Shown: one piece after another, positions 59,605 to 64,000 of the stretch | How positions within the stretch are numbered: position 1 is the stretch's first letter | Layout: each line of letters opens with the position of its first letter | Source: Zingiber officinale | Lineage: Eukaryota; Streptophyta; Magnoliopsida; Zingiberales; Zingiberaceae | NCBI RefSeq assembly: GCF_018446385.1 | Contig: NC_056002.1 | Span: forward strand, 3,769,474-3,833,473 | Length of the DNA: 64,000 bases | Reading direction: 5' to 3' | Program-made: the position numbers and the translations under genes | Notes under the pieces: model-generated | Told to the model about the DNA's origin: nothing | The model's input: only the letters and a program-made list of their open reading frames with translations | Databases searched by the model: none

Positions 59605-60660
59605 TTCTTGCACACGATGGTTGCGCCACGGATTGTTGAACAAAATGTATAGAGAAATCACACAGATTGAACCTTTTTTAGCTCCGGAAACTCCCTCTGA
59701 AGTCTGAAAGAAAAATTCTTCTCCGAGACTGCCCCTTACCAGAAAACGAATATATCTTCGTCTCTTTTTTCTCGAACAAAACAAGCTCTAGGAAGCGAGA
59801 AGAATCTCAATTCGAAAGACACCAAAAAAGGGAGTAAAAGAAAAAAAAGAAGAATCACGGTTCCCTCCGAGAGCAAGAGAAAGACGGCTCCTTTATCCCC
59901 GAACCCACCCGAGAAATCCAAGCATGATCAGAGCTCGCCGGTCTCTATAACGGACAAGTCTGGGCGGATTTCAAACCATCTACTTTGAAACCTTCGCCGT
60001 CGGTCGCGGTTGGGGGGCGGCAACATCGCGTTGAACCTTCAAACTTCGCACCTAGTCCCAGCTTTGACTTGCCTCCCAAGTCAGGCAGAACCAGACCCCA
60101 GATTCCCAGAAAAAAATGGGGGACGCGCGTTGACTCGGCAAGTATATTGCGGATCAAATCCTTAAATAAATTCTCTCTCGAGAAAAAAAAAAGGAGAAAG
60201 AAATAAATACTGTCATCTGGAAGGCCGATTGAATTCTAGAGAGGAGTCACAGACGTTGAATTGATCGGAGAGTGCATGGTCCGTCATCTTACCGTAATCC
60301 AAACATCCAACAATCCATTTTTTAAATCTACTTTTCACATCGTCGCCGTCGCTCGTCGCGCTCTGTCTCCCCCTTCCACGAAGCTTAGCGCTTCTGATGG
60401 AGGGAGAGGAGAGAGAGAATTGAAAAAGATTGAGTATTAATTTGGCGACGACAAAGAGACCTGGGATTAGTTTAGGCTAGTTAAAGTAAGTGACGCCACG
60501 TGGGAATCACGGTAGACTCAATTTTATTTGAGATTTGCCGTAATTAGATTTACCTTCCGAGAGGAATGTTTTCATCTTCCATTTATAGAATATTTAGAAT
60601 ATATAAGACTTGACTTTATTTGAGATATGCCGAAATTAGAAGCATTGAATTTACCTTCCA
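59605..60660. other. 5' UTR and promoter region of the P4-ATPase gene
   Basis: This is upstream of the minus-strand flippase. Just above 59604 is the leader. A G-box (CACGTG inside GCCACGTGGG) lies at 60497-60502, about 890 bases upstream of the ATG. No other gene is supported, although GC-rich frames occur at 59945-60206. Near 60510-60650 the phrase TTTGAGATTTGCCG and TTTACCTTCC recurs, and it recurs again at 62590-62640. Confidence 0.5.
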
Positions 60661-60666
60661 AATTTC

Positions 60667-60671
<5 letters not shown>

Positions 60672-60700
<29 letters not shown>

Positions 60701-60822
60701 GATAACAATTCTCTGAATCCTCTAGAATGAATTCATTATCTAGAAGTTGTGACATTTAAGATATATCCAAAATTTTCTCAATCGTCTCATTGGATTTTTT
60801 TTCTTTTATTTTCTAAAACTTA

Positions 60823-60866
<44 letters not shown>

Positions 60867-61072
60867 TAACAATTCTCTGAATCCTCTAGAATGAATTCAT
60901 TATCTAGAAGTTGTGACATTTAAGATATATCCAAAATTTTCTCAATCGTCTCATTGGATTTTTTTTTTTTTATTTTCTAAAACTTAACTTTTCCTCTCCT
61001 TCGCAGCTGATTTTTTTTTTCTTTTATTTTCTAAAACTTAACTTTTCCTCTCCTTCGCAGCTGATTGACTCA
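60672..61072. repeat. nested tandem duplications (about 164 bp and 55 bp)
   Basis: The block from an (AT)n run through GATAACAATTCTCTGAATCC to TTTTATTTTCTAAAACTTAAC appears at 60672-60830 and again at 60831-60990 (period 164 at 60701/60865). Its last part, TATTTTCTAAAACTTAAC followed by TTTTCCTCTCC and TTCGCAGCTGATT, is repeated once more, ending near 61067 (period about 55). The copies are almost identical. Confidence 0.9.
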
Positions 61073-63040
61073 TCATCATGACATCATCCCTACCGCCGTC
61101 CCTCCCCGTGAGATTCCTCCTTATTTTTTACTATTTGCATTTTAAATTTCCCTTCCTGAATTAACCGCTAGCCACTTTGTTGAAGTAATCCAAACGAAGA
61201 GCAAAGCGAAAGCTAGAGATTTCCATCACCTCTGTCACTTCTATTCTATCTTCGTCTATCACTCACCATATTCTCATCTAATATGAATAAACTATATGTG
61301 ATTAACAAAGTATTCTCATCACTCACCGTTTTTCTTCCGATTTACCTTGAGAGTGATGTCCCTTCATTACTAGGTAATCTGACCAAACCCAAATAGTGGA
61401 TAAGTAGAAATTATGGCCATGAAAATATGATTTTATTGTTCTAATTTATGATTAATTTGAATGATGCAAGAAATATGTTGAACAAAGACTTCTTTAGCAT
61501 CAATAAATAAGACCTCCTAGACAACACATGATCATGGTTGCAAACTATATGTGATGAAATTATACTTGAGTGTCCTTTTATAATTTTGAGAATTGAAAAA
61601 TTATTAAAGAATAAATAGCACACCATTATACTACTATGACATTTAGATCAAAGACCAACAGACTATCTTAATTCATTCTCTAATCTAGTAAGTATAAATA
61701 CTAATGTCCCTACACCAATGTACATAAAATGAGATATCCTTTTATTGGATATATTATGCATGCAAGTCTATCATATTTAAAGGTGTTAAATTGGCCGAAA
61801 ATATTTAGGATTTTGGCATAACAGTAAAAAATTTCATGGTTATCATCTCTATGCATGTGACCTTTTTTAATTGACTTATGTTAATCCATGGACTATTTAG
61901 ACATCTATAAACAAATATAAAAATACTATAAATAATATTATTTAAAAAATATTTAATTGTAGAAAACAAGCTACTATATTATATCATAATATGATTTATA
62001 GGGCATCCTAGTATTTCCCATATGTAGCATAAAAGAACAAATTAAATGTTGCTAGTTGTGGATGAGTATTAGATTTATTTTTTAAACATTTTTTTCTTTA
62101 TCTTTCAAAAGATATTGTGTTAAAAATGGATTACCAGTAACAAAAGATGGTCAGGATAAGGATGACACGGTTGGGGTGGTATATATTGTTTCGCTTACAA
62201 ATAATTGAGATAGAAAAAATTAATTAGTTGTGGAAAATAATCATCACCAATAGTGAATCTTATTGGTGTTATGCTCAAGGAATTTAGATTTTCCATGTTT
62301 ATCAGTATGTGAAATTTTATTTGTAATTTTACAACCTCAATTATTGTTAGGGCTCCTATTAACATTGCTTCACAAAGTGTCAACTATATATATATGGAGC
62401 TACTTTTCTTGGAAAAATAGTCTCTCTAATCATGTAACTATATTTGCATTTTGCCAGACTCATATAAAATAATAGAGAGCCTTTTTTTTTCCAATATGAA
62501 TGGCTCTTATTGTGGTATAAATTAGACGGTTTGAATTGGGAAAAGGATTGCTTTCAATTGCAATTGCGTCAGACTATTATTCCTCCTGCTTTATTTGAGA
62601 TTTGCCGAAATTAGAAGCATGGAATTTACCTTCCAAGAGAAAAGTTTTCATCTTATTTTATATATATAAAAGGATTGCTTTCAATAACAATTGCGTCAAA
62701 CTATTATTCCTCCTGCTCTAACCAAAAATGTAGTATTATTTAATTTTTTACGATAATAAATTAATAGTGGTTAAGGGGTGCCTTTCCTAGTCCCTTCTAG
62801 ATTGTATAAACGAATATAAATTATTAAATCACGTCATGGGAGAAGTTTTTTTTTTTTTTTTTTTAAGAAGGTAATAATTAAACTAAAGGTAAATTAGAAA
62901 AAAATTTTTATTATAATGTTAACTTTGCATGTAATTTTTATATTAAAAAATTTTATTTCCATTCCCTGCATTAAAGTTTTATTTATTTTAACTCACTAAT
63001 ACAAATATCATTACCTAATTACCCCTCAAATTTTCTAGGT
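61073..63040. other. AT-rich intergenic DNA
   Basis: No gene is supported. A short segment with GGATTGCTTTCAAT and then TTGCGTCAGACTATTATTCC occurs near 62546 and again near 62670, so this stretch also carries a local duplication. A T run of about 20 lies near 62846. Confidence 0.5.
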
Positions 63041-63044
63041 ACAC

Positions 63045-63620
63045 AAAGTTTAAAAATAAGTATAATTCCTCTTAAATTCAGCACTTTAAAGTAGAATCGA
63101 GTATATTTTCTATTAAAATTACTCCTTATATTTTTTTAGGTACAAAAAATTTAAAAATATGTATAATTCCTGTTAAATTCAACACTTTAAATTAGAATCG
63201 AATATATTTTCTATCAAATTGAGCACGATTTTCTAATTATACCTAAGATTTTTTAGGCACAGAAAATCAAAAAATGAGTATAATTACTCTTAAATTCAAT
63301 ACTTTAAATTAGAATCGAGTATATTTTATATCAAAATTGCCCCTCATATTTTTTAAGTACAAAAGTCTAAAAATGAGTATAATTTCTTTTAAATTCAACA
63401 CTTTAAACTAGAATCGAGTATATTTTCTATCAAATTTAGCACGATTTTTTTCCTACTTAATATAATTTTTCCTAAATTCAATATTATTTTTAAAAATCTA
63501 GTATATTTTTCATCCAATTGAGCACTATTTAAAGAAAATCTAATATAGTCGTGCTCAATTTGATAGAAAATATACTAGATTCTAATTTAATGCGTTGAAT
63601 TTAAGAAAAATTATATTTAT
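63045..63620. repeat. 100-115-bp tandem array followed by an inverted unit
   Basis: About four diverged direct units, each with a GTATAATTCC / TTAAATTCA / TAGAATCGAGTATATTTTCT pattern and a TTTTTTAGGTACA segment, run from about 63045 to 63470. From about 63545 the same words return in reverse complement (GTGCTCAATTTGATAG, then ATACTAGATTCTAATTTAA, GTTGAATTTAA). The array and the inverted unit could pair as a hairpin. No coding potential is seen. Confidence 0.75.
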
Positions 63621-64000
63621 TGTTAGATTTTTTATATCTAAAAATATCAAGAGTAATTAAGTAAATTAATATCTATTATATTTAACTCTTAATCCATTAT
63701 ATTTAACTAGGTGTGAAAATAAACATTTTTATCAATAGGATTACATATAAAATTTTATTTATGATTAAGGACTTATTAGGGACTATATGTAAATTTTACC
63801 AACTAACTAATAACTAATAGCTGTTGCTGACAAGTGGTCGATTAACGTACAGCTGAAGATGAACGCTCATTTATTTAATAACTGTTCGTTGTTTTTAACA
63901 ACCAAAAAAAAGGGCAATTAATTAAAAAAATGTCCAATGGAATTTTGTTTGATTTAAAACAAAATGGTGAAGGTTGTTTAACATTAAGCGTGTCGCTTGT
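63621..64000. other. AT-rich window end
   Basis: No gene or repeat is supported in the last 380 bases. Confidence 0.5.

Overview
The window is nuclear DNA from a flowering plant, most likely a commelinid monocot. The genes are intron-bearing or GC-rich single-exon plant genes in AT-rich spacers that are full of LTR elements. The copia LTR family seen here, rich in GATCGATC modules, suggests Zingiberales (ginger relatives), but that is an inference and not proven by the sequence.

Five host genes can be supported. A zinc-finger homeodomain (ZHD) transcription factor lies at 816-1679 (-). A mitochondrial ISU-type iron-sulfur scaffold lies at 17656-20870 (+, three exons). A DUF1645-family protein lies at 23433-24239 (+, single exon). 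A kinesin-light-chain-related/CMU-type TPR protein lies at 27008-30429 (-, two coding exons). An ALA4-7-type P4-ATPase (phospholipid flippase) lies at 54013-59604 (-, eleven coding exons, 1209 residues as modelled). They do not form a pathway; this is ordinary plant gene order broken up by transposons.

Three stretches are dominated by mobile elements. (1) 3.1-16 kb: an old L1-type LINE on the minus strand, split by two solo LTRs of one copia family, followed by further LTR pieces and a gag remnant of the same family. A sixth LTR of this family lies at 33.3-34.5 kb. (2) 35.7-39.5 kb: a CACTA-like element with no visible transposase. It carries exon-like pieces of host genes on one strand, including two consecutive aldehyde dehydrogenase exons and a probable CUE-domain exon. 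(3) 39.7-53.1 kb: a hAT transposon bounded by an exact 8-bp target duplication. Its transposase can be read in full across two introns, and a young copia (Angela-like) element of 9.7 kb sits inside the first intron.

Points most worth a second look are the host-gene exons inside the CACTA-like element, a 98-bp-arm near-perfect inverted repeat in the leader of the hAT transposase, the sharing of GATCGATC palindromes between this hAT and a copia LTR, a tandem 14-residue duplication in the tail of the P4-ATPase, a possible SINE with a T-rich end, and a foldback element at 25.1-26.0 kb. No CRISPR array, rRNA gene or convincing tRNA gene was seen.
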